64,000 nucleotides of DNA, taken from NCBI RefSeq assembly GCF_020618415.1, contig NZ_CP085345.1, positions 2,232,001 through 2,296,000 of the forward strand. The letters run 5' to 3'. The translations under genes and the position numbers were made by a program. Origin of the DNA: Cupriavidus sp. MP-37 (lineage in GTDB: Bacteria > Pseudomonadota > Gammaproteobacteria > Burkholderiales > Burkholderiaceae). The notes below the pieces were generated by a model, which searched no databases, was not told where the DNA came from, and saw only the letters and a list, made by a program, of their open reading frames with translations. Below are positions 1-8,522 of the stretch, piece by piece; the stretch's first letter is position 1; each line of letters opens with the position of its first letter.

Positions 1-161
1 TCTACATGGGCGAGGCCGACGGCCTGGTGAGGCTTTGGCCGGAACGCAGCCGCGATGCACCATACGAGGTGTGGCTGGTGACCCACAAGGACTTGCGCCA
101 CAGCGCCCGGATACGCGTAGCGATCGAGCAAATTGCGCTTGCCTTTGAGGGCCTGCGCTAG
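1..161 (+). CDS. LysR-type transcriptional regulator, C-terminal end (partial)
   Basis: Frame 3 is open from the window edge to a TAG at 159-161 and gives about 52 residues. The stretch around VWLVTHKDLRHSARIR resembles the last strand and helix of the effector-binding domain of LysR regulators, where a W-L-x-T-H-x-D-L-R pattern is typical. The DNA-binding domain lies outside the window, so the family call rests on this tail alone and the regulated genes cannot be told. Confidence 0.55.
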   Translation, partial: YMGEADGLVRLWPERSRDAPYEVWLVTHKDLRHSARIRVAIEQIALAFEGLR

Positions 162-333
162 CGAGCGAGGCAGCGGTCATATCGTCCCGGCTGATGGCGC
201 TGGCGCAGCCCACCCGTTCGGGGAGGGGCATTGACAGAGTACGGCGAAGCGAGATGATGGGCGGGAGGGCAGGCACGCGCGCCGCGGCGCATCGTGCGCG
301 AGCCCTCGCCCTCACCTAACCCCCGGGAGACCG

Positions 334-753
334 ATGATGAGCCAGATCGAGACAGTCCAGGCGTTTTTTGCGTGTTACCGCGAGCATGACCTGAATGGCA
401 TGCTGGCACTGCTCTCCCCAGGGGCGCGCGTTGACTATGTCCCCATGATGCTGGAGGGCCCGGCTGGCGAGACCGGGAAGACCATCTGGAGCTCGCTGAT
501 GGATGGCTTCCCGGATCTGAGTAATGCTGTCACCGCGATCTATGCTGCCGACGATCGGCGCACTGTCATTGCCGAAGTCACCATTACCGGAACGCAGGCC
601 AAAGACGTGTTGGGGATAGCGAACCGGGGCCGCTCCTTCTCGCTGCCGCACGTCTTTATCGCCCGCGTGGACCAGGATGCCAGGATCGAATTCATGCGCG
701 CCTATTGGGACAACGCGGCGTTGTATGCCGCGTTGTCCGATGCAGCGGCGTAG
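334..753 (+). CDS. SnoaL/NTF2-like protein
   Basis: Encodes 139 residues with the length and layout of a single SnoaL-like (NTF2 fold) domain: an N-terminal helix with VQAFFACYREHDLNGMLALL, then alternating strands, ending with a strand around IEFMRAYWD. This fold forms a small hydrophobic pocket used by polyketide cyclases, isomerases and many binding proteins. No catalytic Asp/His set is certain, so the substrate is unknown. A purine-rich GGGAGA lies 4-9 bases before the first of two adjacent ATG codons (334 and 337); either could start. It converges with the symporter gene that ends at 784. Confidence 0.75.
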   Translation: MMSQIETVQAFFACYREHDLNGMLALLSPGARVDYVPMMLEGPAGETGKTIWSSLMDGFPDLSNAVTAIYAADDRRTVIAEVTITGTQAKDVLGIANRGRSFSLPHVFIARVDQDARIEFMRAYWDNAALYAALSDAAA

Positions 754-783
754 GCCTGGCCGTGCCTGGCGGTGCGCTGGCCG

Positions 784-2355
784 TCAGTGGCTCGATGCTG
801 CCGACGCCCCATGGCCAGTCTGTGCGCGCACCAGGCGCGCATCGAAAGCCTGGCGCTCTGCCTGCGCCCTCGCGCTCTTGTCGAAGCGCGAGCACAGGTA
901 CGCGACCAGGAACGCAAACGGGACTGTGAACAGCGCCGGGTGATCGTACGGAAAGACTGCCGCGGGATGCCCTAGCACATTCTTCCAGACGGCGGGCGAA
1001 AGGATCACCAGCATTACCGATGACACCAGGCCAGCCGCCACGCCCCATACCGCGCCGCGGCTGGTGAGGCCGCGCCAGTACATCGAGAGCACCAGCACCG
1101 GGAAATTCGCCGAAGCCGCCACGTTGAAGGCCAGCGCGACCAGGAATGCGAGGTTCTGCCCCCTGAAGCCGATGCCGAGCAGCACCGCGACTACGCCGAT
1201 GACCAGCGTGGCCCGCTTGGTCACGGCGATCTCCGCCACCTCGGTGGCGGTGCCGCGGCGCAGCACATTGGCGTAGATGTCGTGCGAAATCGCGGAAGCG
1301 CCAGCCAGCGTCAGTCCGGAGACCACGGCGAGGATGGTGGCAAAGGCGACGGCCGCCAGGAAGCCCAGGAAGAGGTTGCCGCCGGTCGCGCTGGCGAGAT
1401 GCATGGCAACCATGTTGCCACCGCCGAGCAGTTTTCCACCGACCTGGCCGGCTTCAAAGAACCGGGCGTCGGTGCCGACGATCACAATCGCCGCAAGGCC
1501 GATGGCGAACATGGCAAGAAACATGTAGCCAATGCAGGTGCTGGCCACCAGTACGCTCTTGCGTGCCTCGCACGCATTCGGCACCGTAAAGAAGCGCATC
1601 AGGATATGCGGCAGCCCGGAAAGACCGAGCACGGTGGCTACGCACAGGGAGAGCGCCGAGACCGGATCGGCGAACAGCGTGCCAGGCGCGAGCAGTGCCG
1701 GGCCGCTGCGGTGTACCGCGACCGCCCGGGCGGCCAGGGTCTCGAAGCTGAAGCCGAAGTGCGCCAGCGACAGCAGCATCAGCAGCGAGCCACCGAACAG
1801 CAGCAGTACCGCCTTGATGATCTGGACCCAGGTGGTGGCGAGCATGCCGCCCACGGTCACGTAGACCATCATCAGTGCGCCGACGCCGATGACGGCGTAG
1901 GCATAGTCGATGCCAAACAGAAGTTGCACCAGTTCGCCGGCGCCCACCATCTGCACGATCAGGTAGAGCAGCACGACCACCAGGCTGCTGGCTGCCGCCA
2001 TGCAGCGCGTGCTGACCGGATCGAGCCGATCCGAGATGATATCCACGAAGGTAAATTTGCCGAGATTGCGCAGGCGTTCTGCCATCAGGAACAGCATGAC
2101 CGGCCAGCCGATAAAGAACCCGACGATATACAGCAGCCCGTCGAAGCCGCGCGCATAGACCAGGCTGACCACGCCGAGCAGGGTAGCGGCCGACATATAG
2201 TCGCCCGCCACGGCCAGGCCGTTCTGCATGCCGGTGATGCCGCCGCCGGCGGTAAAGAAGTCGTTGGCGGTCCGGGTCCGCAGTGACGACCAGTACGTGA
2301 TGCCCAGTGTCAGCGCGACAAAGAGCAGGAACATTGCAATGGCCTGGAGATTCAT
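784..2355 (-). CDS. Sodium/solute symporter, ActP-like (VC_2705 type)
   Basis: Encodes 523 residues with about 13 hydrophobic segments, typical of the SSS family. The N-terminal region (MNLQAIAMFLLF, then the SLRTRTANDFFTAGGG stretch and AGDYMSAATLLG) matches the acetate permease ActP group. The family imports short organic acids with Na+ or H+. The start at 2355 is fixed by an ATGA overlap with the upstream DUF485 gene, the usual arrangement for ActP-type pairs; the frame stays open further upstream but that part is only the antisense of other genes. With the acyl-CoA ligase upstream, it probably imports the acid that the ligase activates. The substrate is inferred. Confidence 0.9.
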   Translation of the reverse strand: MNLQAIAMFLLFVALTLGITYWSSLRTRTANDFFTAGGGITGMQNGLAVAGDYMSAATLLGVVSLVYARGFDGLLYIVGFFIGWPVMLFLMAERLRNLGKFTFVDIISDRLDPVSTRCMAAASSLVVVLLYLIVQMVGAGELVQLLFGIDYAYAVIGVGALMMVYVTVGGMLATTWVQIIKAVLLLFGGSLLMLLSLAHFGFSFETLAARAVAVHRSGPALLAPGTLFADPVSALSLCVATVLGLSGLPHILMRFFTVPNACEARKSVLVASTCIGYMFLAMFAIGLAAIVIVGTDARFFEAGQVGGKLLGGGNMVAMHLASATGGNLFLGFLAAVAFATILAVVSGLTLAGASAISHDIYANVLRRGTATEVAEIAVTKRATLVIGVVAVLLGIGFRGQNLAFLVALAFNVAASANFPVLVLSMYWRGLTSRGAVWGVAAGLVSSVMLVILSPAVWKNVLGHPAAVFPYDHPALFTVPFAFLVAYLCSRFDKSARAQAERQAFDARLVRAQTGHGASAASSH

Positions 2356-2666
2356 TGCGCTGCCTCCGACAGAATCTGCTGCACCAACGTCTCGAGCGTG
2401 CCGTTCGCCCGGTGCACGTAGAACCACGTGCAGAGCCATCCGAGCAGCACGATCCCGACGGCAAGGACGATGCCGACGTTGAGCCATGTGCCGGCATGAA
2501 GCGGTTGGGCGAGGCGCTGCGGCTGCATTGCGATGGCAATCATCAGCGCGAGATAGGGCGCCAGGACCACGACGAGCAGCCCGCGCGACAGGCGGGAGCG
2601 ACGGCGGACCAGCTCGCAGAACCTGGGATGGCGCCGGATGCGCTCGGTATGGCTGGGATCTTGCAT
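2352..2666 (-). CDS. DUF485 inner-membrane protein, partner of the symporter
   Basis: Encodes 104 residues with two hydrophobic segments (around residues 29-47 and 63-83) separated by a short loop, the shape of DUF485 (YjcH-like) proteins. These are nearly always encoded just upstream of ActP-like symporters and are thought to help their assembly or function. A good ribosome site (AGGAGACA) sits before the ATG at 2666, and the stop overlaps the symporter start by 4 bases, so the two are translationally coupled. Confidence 0.88.
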   Translation of the reverse strand: MQDPSHTERIRRHPRFCELVRRRSRLSRGLLVVVLAPYLALMIAIAMQPQRLAQPLHAGTWLNVGIVLAVGIVLLGWLCTWFYVHRANGTLETLVQQILSEAAQ

Positions 2667-2731
2667 GGGTTGTCTCCTCAGTTTGCTTCTTTAGTAGTAA
2701 CGCGCCTTCCACGCGGGCATGCGCTGCCGCT

Positions 2732-4429
2732 TCATGGATGGGTGCCGGGAAGGGAAGGTGGCGGAGAAGAGGTCTGGGCGGCCTGGTACTGTTCACGAAG
2801 CAGCCGCTTGTTGATCTTGCCCACGCTGGTCTTCTCGATCGCGTCGACAAACAGCACCCGTTCCGGCACCGCGTACTTCGAGATCGCGCCGCGGCGGACG
2901 AAGTCGCGAAGATGCTCCTGGATGTCGGCGGCTTCGGCTGACTGTCCAGGCCGGAGCACGATCAGCGGCAAGGGGCGTTCGCCCCAACGCGCATCCTTGA
3001 TGCCGATAACGGCCACCTCGCTGACCGCAGCGTGACGCGAGATCAGGTCTTCGAGCTCAAGCGACGACACCCACTCGCCGCCGCTCTTGATGACATCCTT
3101 GATTCGGTCCGTGACCTGCAGGTAGCCATCGCTGTCGATCGAGCCGATGTCGTTGGTATGGAGGTAGCCCCCAGCCCATAGGTGTTCAGACTCCGCGGCG
3201 TTGCCAAGATAGCCTTGCGTAAGCCACGGCGCGCGGACAACGATTTCGCCGCTGGACCTGCCGTCATGCGCGATATCGCGCATGTCGTCATCGACGATAC
3301 GCAGGTCGACCAGGGGAATCGGCAAGCCGGTCTTGGTACGCACGTCAAGCTCTGTGGCGGCATCGCCTAGCAGTGTCGTCTTGACCTGTGCCAGCGTGAG
3401 GATGGGGCAGGTCTCCGACATGCCGTAGCCGGTGAATACGTCGATGCCCCGGTCGATGGCGGCCTGGGCCAGGCCGCGCGGCAGTGCCGAGCCGCCCACG
3501 ATAATCTTCAGGCCACTGAGGTCCACCCCCGCCGAATCCGGGTGCGACAGGAGCATATGCAGCAGCGTGGGCACGCCGTGGGAGAAGGTGACGCGCTCGC
3601 TCTGAATTAGCCGAAGGAGGTGATCGGCAGCATAGCGCCCCGGATAGACCTGCCTGATGCCGAGCGCAGTCGCCACATAGGGCATCCCCCATGCGTGCAC
3701 ATGGAACATCGGCGTCAGCGGCATGTAGACATCGTCCCGATGCACGCGACCCTGACTGGGAGCGCCGGTCAGCGCCGCCATGGTCGCCAGCGTATGCAGC
3801 ACGATCTGCCGGTGGCTGAAGTACACGCCTTTGGGCAATCCAGTGGTGCCGGTAGTGTAGAAGGTCGTGGCGCGCGCGTTCTCGTCGAAGTCAGGAAATG
3901 CGTAGTCAGGCGGCGACGCGGCCAGCAGCGCTTCGTACTCGGTGGCGAAGCCGTCGGGCAACGGCGTGCTCTCGATTGCGAGGGTGTCCTCCCCGATCAG
4001 TACAAAGCACTCGATTGTTTCCAGCTGATCGCGGATCGCCGCGATCACGGGCAGGAAGTCCGCATGCACGACCAGGAGCTTTACGCCCGCATGATTCAGC
4101 GTGTAGGCAATCTGCTCCGGCGAGAGCCGCACGTTGACCGTCATCAGCACGGCTCCCATCATGGGGATGCCGAAGTAGGCTTCGAGGTAGCGATGGCTGT
4201 CCCAGTCCATCATCGCCACCGTATCGCCGGCCTCGATGCCCAGTGATTGCAGGCCACTGGCTAGTTGGCCGACGCGGTGACGCATAGTCCAGTAGCTGTG
4301 CCGGACCTGGGCGCGGTAAACGATTTCCTGCTCAGGGTTGATCGCCAGCGGCGCGTGCAAAAGCTGCTTGATCAGCAGCGGATATGCGTACGCGGATGGC
4401 GTGCGTGAAATAGGTTTAGGCCGTGACAC
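2732..4429 (-). CDS. Acyl-CoA ligase (AMP-forming, medium/long-chain fatty acid type)
   Basis: Encodes 565 residues of the ANL superfamily. The nucleotide-binding P-loop YTTGTTGLPKG is at about 191-201, followed by the adenylate motif GYGMSET and the hinge DRIKDVIKSGGEW. The C-terminal catalytic Lys lies in KTSVGKINKRLL. It should activate a carboxylic acid to its CoA thioester through an acyl-adenylate. I chose the GTG at 4429 because GAGGAG lies about 9 bases upstream and homology begins right after it; the frame stays open for 137 more codons but that part is low-complexity Arg/Ala sequence. It is the first gene of a leftward operon with the DUF485 protein and symporter, and diverges from an SDR. 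Chain length is unknown. Confidence 0.88.
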   Translation of the reverse strand: MSRPKPISRTPSAYAYPLLIKQLLHAPLAINPEQEIVYRAQVRHSYWTMRHRVGQLASGLQSLGIEAGDTVAMMDWDSHRYLEAYFGIPMMGAVLMTVNVRLSPEQIAYTLNHAGVKLLVVHADFLPVIAAIRDQLETIECFVLIGEDTLAIESTPLPDGFATEYEALLAASPPDYAFPDFDENARATTFYTTGTTGLPKGVYFSHRQIVLHTLATMAALTGAPSQGRVHRDDVYMPLTPMFHVHAWGMPYVATALGIRQVYPGRYAADHLLRLIQSERVTFSHGVPTLLHMLLSHPDSAGVDLSGLKIIVGGSALPRGLAQAAIDRGIDVFTGYGMSETCPILTLAQVKTTLLGDAATELDVRTKTGLPIPLVDLRIVDDDMRDIAHDGRSSGEIVVRAPWLTQGYLGNAAESEHLWAGGYLHTNDIGSIDSDGYLQVTDRIKDVIKSGGEWVSSLELEDLISRHAAVSEVAVIGIKDARWGERPLPLIVLRPGQSAEAADIQEHLRDFVRRGAISKYAVPERVLFVDAIEKTSVGKINKRLLREQYQAAQTSSPPPSLPGTHP

Positions 4430-4758
4430 GGAGAGAGACTCCTCGATCGCTGTGGCGGCGGCCTGGCCAGCACGCGCAGCTTGCCGTGCACGGCTCGCGC
4501 CAGGGGACACCGGATGCCTGGCAGCGTAAGCGCCCGCGCACGGCTTTCCAGCCCCCCGATAGGGGAGGTCTTGCGAGGGTGGCCTGCGGGGGATGCCACT
4601 GCTCGCGTCGCCTCGCTGCGCGGCGGTGGCCTCCCCGTTTGGGTGGCTGGCTTTTCGATCGCGGCGGCTTAACCTTTGCCTGCCCATCGGAAGCGGCCGA
4701 CGATGCCACGTCACGAAAGATCTCCGCTCCGACAACCGCGTCGAAGGAGACTCCATAC
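4430..4758. other. Divergent intergenic region without a gene
   Basis: This 329-base stretch separates the leftward ligase operon from the rightward SDR gene, so it must hold both promoters. I see ribosome sites at both ends (complement of GAGGAG near 4440 and AAGGAGA at 4744-4750) but no convincing -35/-10 pair, palindrome or small gene. Open frames across it are low-complexity and not coding-like. Confidence 0.6.
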
Positions 4759-5571
4759 ATGGCTTCCGCCCCTCATTCCGCCCCGCTTTCGGACCACTGT
4801 CCCGCTCCTGTCTTCCCGGATCTCGACGGCAAAGTGGCACTTGTCACTGGCGCATTCGGCGGGCTTGGCCGCCACTTCGCGCTGACACTGGCCAACGCGG
4901 GCTGTCGCGTGGTTCTTGCAGGCAGGCGCCTGGCGGAGGGCGAGCGCTTGCTGGCGGAAATCCGTGCAGCAGGCGGAACAGGATGTGTGGTGCCACTGGA
5001 TGTATGCGACGCCGACTCCGTTTCTGGCGCATTCTTCCAGGCTGAGCAGGCGCTGGGTACCGTCGAGATTGTCATCAACAGTGCCGGCATTGCCACCACC
5101 GGGCCCGCGCTGGAAACGACCGAGCAGGACTGGGCGCGCGTGATCGATACCAACCTGAGCGGAGCCTGGCGCGTTGCCCAGTACGCCGCCCAGCAAATGC
5201 GGGATTCGGGCCGGCGCGGCAGCATTGTCAATATCGCTTCCATTCTCGGGCTACGGGTCGCGCAGCAGGTTGCCGCGTACACCGCCGCGAAAGCCGGGTT
5301 GATCCAGCTGACTCGGGCGCTCGCTCTGGAATGGGCTCGGCATGGCATCCGCGTGAACGCGCTGGCGCCGGGGTATTTCGCCACGGGCATCAACCGAGAG
5401 TTCTTCGAAACCGACGGCGGACAAGCCATGATTCGGCGGATCCCCCAGCGGCGCCTGGGGCAGCCGTCCGAGTTGGACGGCGCATTGCTGCTGCTGGCGT
5501 CAGAGGCTTCCACCTACATCACCGGTTCCGTGCTGCCCGTCGACGGCGGGCATCTCGTCAGCACGCTGTGA
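4759..5571 (+). CDS. Short-chain dehydrogenase/reductase (SDR)
   Basis: Encodes 270 residues of a classical SDR. The cofactor motif TGAFGGLG is at about 31-38, NSAG at about 101-104, the catalytic Ser in NIASILG, and the Tyr-Lys pair in YTAAKAG. The C-terminal ITGSVLPVDGG is also typical. It likely oxidises or reduces a hydroxyacyl or ketoacyl substrate with NAD(P). The start at 4759 follows AAGGAGA with 8-base spacing; a longer open frame upstream is not credible. Its neighbours (acyl-CoA ligase, APH-like kinase, acyl-CoA dehydrogenase remnant) suggest a beta-oxidation-like role. Confidence 0.9.
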   Translation: MASAPHSAPLSDHCPAPVFPDLDGKVALVTGAFGGLGRHFALTLANAGCRVVLAGRRLAEGERLLAEIRAAGGTGCVVPLDVCDADSVSGAFFQAEQALGTVEIVINSAGIATTGPALETTEQDWARVIDTNLSGAWRVAQYAAQQMRDSGRRGSIVNIASILGLRVAQQVAAYTAAKAGLIQLTRALALEWARHGIRVNALAPGYFATGINREFFETDGGQAMIRRIPQRRLGQPSELDGALLLLASEASTYITGSVLPVDGGHLVSTL

Positions 5572-5626
5572 TGCAGTATTGGGCCGGCGGCACGCGATCC
5601 CGCACACAAGCTAGAAGGAAAGACCG

Positions 5627-6679
5627 ATGAACGAAACTCAGGGCGACTGGGATGCGCTGGCAAGGCTGCTGCATGCGCGGGGGCTGATTGACCAGGCATT
5701 GCTCACTGCCACCCGCCTGACCGGCGGCCAGTCCAATCCGACGTTCCTGATCTCGTCTGGCAAGCAGCGCTATGTCCTGCGTATGAAGCCGGCCGGGCAG
5801 GTCCAGGCCAAGGCGCATGCCATCGACCGGGAGTATCGGGTGATGCGCGCTCTGGCGGGCAGCGACGTGCCCGTCCCCACCGTGTACCTCTATAGCGAAG
5901 ACCTCTCCGTAGTCGGCAGCCCGTTCTACCTGATGGAGTACTTGAATGGCAGGGTGCTGGTGGACCAGTCGCTACCCGGCATGCAGCGCGAAGAGCGCAG
6001 AGCGATCTACGCGGAAATGAATCGCGTGATCGCGGCGCTGCATCGCGTCGATGTCCACTCGGCCGGACTTGCCGACTACAGCCCGAGCGGGGATTATCTG
6101 GCTCGCCAGATTGCCGGGTGGACGCGTCAGTGCCGCGCAACCGGCGCTGCAGGTCATTCTGCCATGCAAGCCCTGATGAGCTGGCTGCCGAGGAACATTC
6201 CCGCAGTCGACGGCACCAGTCTCGTCCACGGCGACTTCCGCCTCGACAACCTGGTTTTCCATCCGACTGAACCGAAGGTCATTGGCGTGCTGGACTGGGA
6301 GTTGTCTGCGCTGGGACATCCACTGGTCGACTTCGCCTACCACTGCCTGAGCTGGCACATCCCGTCATCGTTGTGGCGCGGCGTCGCCGGCCTTGACCTC
6401 GCTGGCCTCGGCATCCCGAACGAGGACACGTATATGCAGTGGTATCTCGGTGCCAACGGTACGGCGGGTGTCGAGCATTGGGATTTCTATATCGCCTACA
6501 ACCTGTTCCGCCTGGCGGCCATCATGTTCGGGATCGCTGAGCGTGCCCGGCAAGGCAACGCGGCGGCTGCCGATGCCGTGGAGACCGGCCGGAAAGCCGG
6601 GCCGATGGCTGACCTTGGGTGGCACTACGCGATGCGCTACGAAGCCATTCGGAAGTGTCCCCCGCATCCGATGCCATGA
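5627..6679 (+). CDS. APH-like phosphotransferase family protein (ACAD10/11-type)
   Basis: Encodes 350 residues of the aminoglycoside-phosphotransferase/choline-kinase fold. Visible motifs are the nucleotide loop region LTGGQSNPTFLIS, the catalytic loop LVHGDFRLDNLVFH (HGD followed by Asn) and the Mg-binding GVLDWELSALG. In bacteria such proteins are usually encoded with acyl-CoA dehydrogenases and SDRs and resemble the kinase half of animal ACAD10/11, which phosphorylates 4-hydroxyacyl-CoA. That fits the acyl-CoA dehydrogenase remnant just downstream. AAGGAAAGACCG precedes the ATG. The actual substrate is inferred. Confidence 0.87.
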   Translation: MNETQGDWDALARLLHARGLIDQALLTATRLTGGQSNPTFLISSGKQRYVLRMKPAGQVQAKAHAIDREYRVMRALAGSDVPVPTVYLYSEDLSVVGSPFYLMEYLNGRVLVDQSLPGMQREERRAIYAEMNRVIAALHRVDVHSAGLADYSPSGDYLARQIAGWTRQCRATGAAGHSAMQALMSWLPRNIPAVDGTSLVHGDFRLDNLVFHPTEPKVIGVLDWELSALGHPLVDFAYHCLSWHIPSSLWRGVAGLDLAGLGIPNEDTYMQWYLGANGTAGVEHWDFYIAYNLFRLAAIMFGIAERARQGNAAAADAVETGRKAGPMADLGWHYAMRYEAIRKCPPHPMP

Positions 6680-6793
6680 AGACGTCGGAGGCGCCAGCAC
6701 TCAATGTGCGAGGTGCGCGTTGGTTCAGGGGGCGACCAGGGCCTCACTCGCTCGCACTCGCTGCCGATTTGCCCATCTAAAGGATGCTCACCA

Positions 6794-7110
6794 ATGACGT
6801 ACCGTGCTCCTCTCTGTGGTGAAGGGCTGGAGCACCGAGCTGTCGATCGATGTCACCAGCCTCGGCGTGCAGGTGCATGGCGGCATGGGCTTTATCGAGG
6901 AGACCGGTGCGGCGCAGCACTACCGCGACGCGCGCATCCTGCCGATATACGAGGGCACCACGGCGATCCAGGCCAACGACCTGGTCGGCCGCAAGAACGT
7001 GCGCGACGGGGGCGCGGTCGCCCGCGCGATCTGCGCGCAGATCGCCGAGACCGAGGCTGCGCTGGGCCGGCACGACGACGCCAAGGTCAGGCTGTTTGAA
7101 AAGGAGCAAG
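6794..7110 (+). pseudogene. Acyl-CoA dehydrogenase remnant with large internal deletion
   Basis: A ribosome site (AAAGGA at 6779-6784) precedes an ATG reading MTYRAP, the usual N-terminus of a ~600-residue acyl-CoA dehydrogenase family in Burkholderiaceae. The next bases, from about 6810, belong to a different frame that reads LLSVVKGWSTELS, GVQVHGGMGFIEETG and ARILPIYEGTTAIQ, all from the catalytic C-terminal domain of that family. About 350-400 codons between the start and the C-terminal quarter are therefore missing, and the tail after about 7110 is also lost. The product cannot bind FAD. The gene followed the APH-like kinase in the original operon. Confidence 0.82.
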
Positions 7111-7315
7111 TATCTGGCTCAGCATGTCCGCACCCCCGTCCGTTGAGTACAGCCACCGCTTGCTTCAACGGTGTTCGGTTCGTTCTGCTCGATGTTGGAA
7201 CGTCCGTTGCCAAGCCCGGAGCGGCCGGTCGAGTGTCCACGTAGGTACGCCGGCGAGTGTCGAAAACTGGCCGAACTCTGCCGCCGGACTACGAGTTTTC
7301 CCTGGCGATGAACCA

Positions 7316-7344
7316 TAAAAAGAGCCGGCCCCTCCGGGCCGGCC
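7316..7344 (-). terminator. Rho-independent terminator of the DUF4397 lipoprotein gene
   Basis: GCCGGCCC (7324-7331), a CTCC loop and GGGCCGGC (7336-7343) form an 8-bp all-GC stem. On the minus strand it is followed by a run of five T (complement of 7317-7321). It lies just downstream of the lipoprotein stop at 7387. Confidence 0.9.
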
Positions 7345-7386
7345 TCCCGCACGCTGCCCGCCTGCCACGGGCAACCGCGGCAGCGG

Positions 7387-8169
7387 TTATTGCGTGGTCA
7401 CCAGTTCCAGGCCGGCTTGCGACTCGTCGTCGCCGCGCGCGACCAGCACCTTGATCTTGTTTGGCGTCAGGCCGGCGATGCCATCCGACGGGATGGTGGT
7501 GATCAGCCAGTCGGCGTTATTCGCCAGCGTCAGCGCGCCGGAGTCGAAGATCACGGTCTTGGTGCCGGCCGGGGTGATGCGCAGGCGATAGGTGGTGTTG
7601 CCGTCCAGGTCGATCGAATCCTGGCCCGAGGCCGGCGAGGCCTGCTTGTAGCCCACCGCGGCGAAGGTCGGGCCGACCGAGTTCAGGTCGATGGCGGGCA
7701 TGGTCACGTAGATGTCGACGTTCTGCGCATTGAACGAGGCGTTCAGCGCGCGCACGCGCGCCTTGTTCGACAGCAGGCCCTTGCCGAACGGATCGTCGAT
7801 CGTCACCGTTTCCGCGGTAGACGCGCCCGGCAGCGCCACCACGGTGTACTTGTGGCCGGTGGCTGCCACCAGGCTGCCACGGGCCAGTTCGGTCTGCGTG
7901 CCGGCGGCGTTGAACGAGATCAGCTGGTTGCCGGTTTCAACGTTGAAGTAGGTCGAGACGAACTTGTAGGGCTTGTTGACCATGCTGGTCAGCGCGCCGT
8001 TCTGCAGCACGTCGACATTGGGTCCGCCGGTGACGGCGTGGATCACGCGTACGCTCGGCTTGCTCAGGCCGATGCGGTCGTCGATGCCGTCATCGCCGCC
8101 GCCGCACGCTGTCAGCACCGCGGTCGCGGCCAGCGCGAGGCCGAGGAACAGGGTCTTGGATCGAAGCAT
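7387..8169 (-). CDS. DUF4397-domain lipoprotein
   Basis: Encodes 260 residues. The N-terminus is a lipoprotein signal with a lipobox ending LTAC, so the mature lipid-anchored Cys is at about residue 22, followed by the linker GGGDDG. The rest contains DUF4397-type beta-rich segments (SVRVIHAVTGGPNVDVLQNG and ARVRALNASFNAQNVDIYV look like two copies of one motif). The protein should sit on the periplasmic face of the outer membrane; the function of the family is unknown. AGAGGTGA precedes the ATG and a strong terminator follows, so it is probably transcribed alone. Confidence 0.88.
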   Translation of the reverse strand: MLRSKTLFLGLALAATAVLTACGGGDDGIDDRIGLSKPSVRVIHAVTGGPNVDVLQNGALTSMVNKPYKFVSTYFNVETGNQLISFNAAGTQTELARGSLVAATGHKYTVVALPGASTAETVTIDDPFGKGLLSNKARVRALNASFNAQNVDIYVTMPAIDLNSVGPTFAAVGYKQASPASGQDSIDLDGNTTYRLRITPAGTKTVIFDSGALTLANNADWLITTIPSDGIAGLTPNKIKVLVARGDDESQAGLELVTTQ

Positions 8170-8522
8170 GGGGTCACCTCTTGCTGTTGGAGTCAGAGAC
8201 GAGCTGGCCCATGCCGGCGCGGATCGCGGCGGCCGCGTGGCCAGTTGCTATCTGGTATGCAGGCGCGGGATCACGCTTGCCGTGATGCAACGATAGGTTT
8301 GAAGCAGTAGGCCAGACAGGCGCGACGCTCCGAATTCAGTGTCGGACGATTCCGACAGGAAGTGATGCCTGCGCGGGGATGCAAGGCGGCGCGCCTTGGC
8401 AGCGCAAGCGCGGCGGCGCGACGGGATGCGGCCGCGGGCCGCCATGCCGCCTGCATAGATGTGTAACCGGTTGTTGCCGCTGCGGTTGCCGACGCGATTG
8501 CCGACGCGATTGCCGCCGCGGC
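8170..8522. other. Intergenic region with short GC repeats
   Basis: This 353-base stretch lies between two leftward genes and holds the ribosome site and presumably the promoter of the lipoprotein gene. At its right end are short direct repeats of TTGCCGACGCGA (about 8488-8512). I see no small gene and no clear terminator for the wsp remnant. Confidence 0.5.

Noticed and set aside
2356..2850. A longer start for the symporter
   Set aside because: The extra part overlaps the DUF485 gene in another frame and is Arg/Ser-rich; the ATGA overlap gives a natural start.
7111..7315. An insertion-sequence scar after the acyl-CoA dehydrogenase remnant
   Set aside because: No terminal inverted repeats, target duplication or transposase similarity could be seen; left as non-coding.
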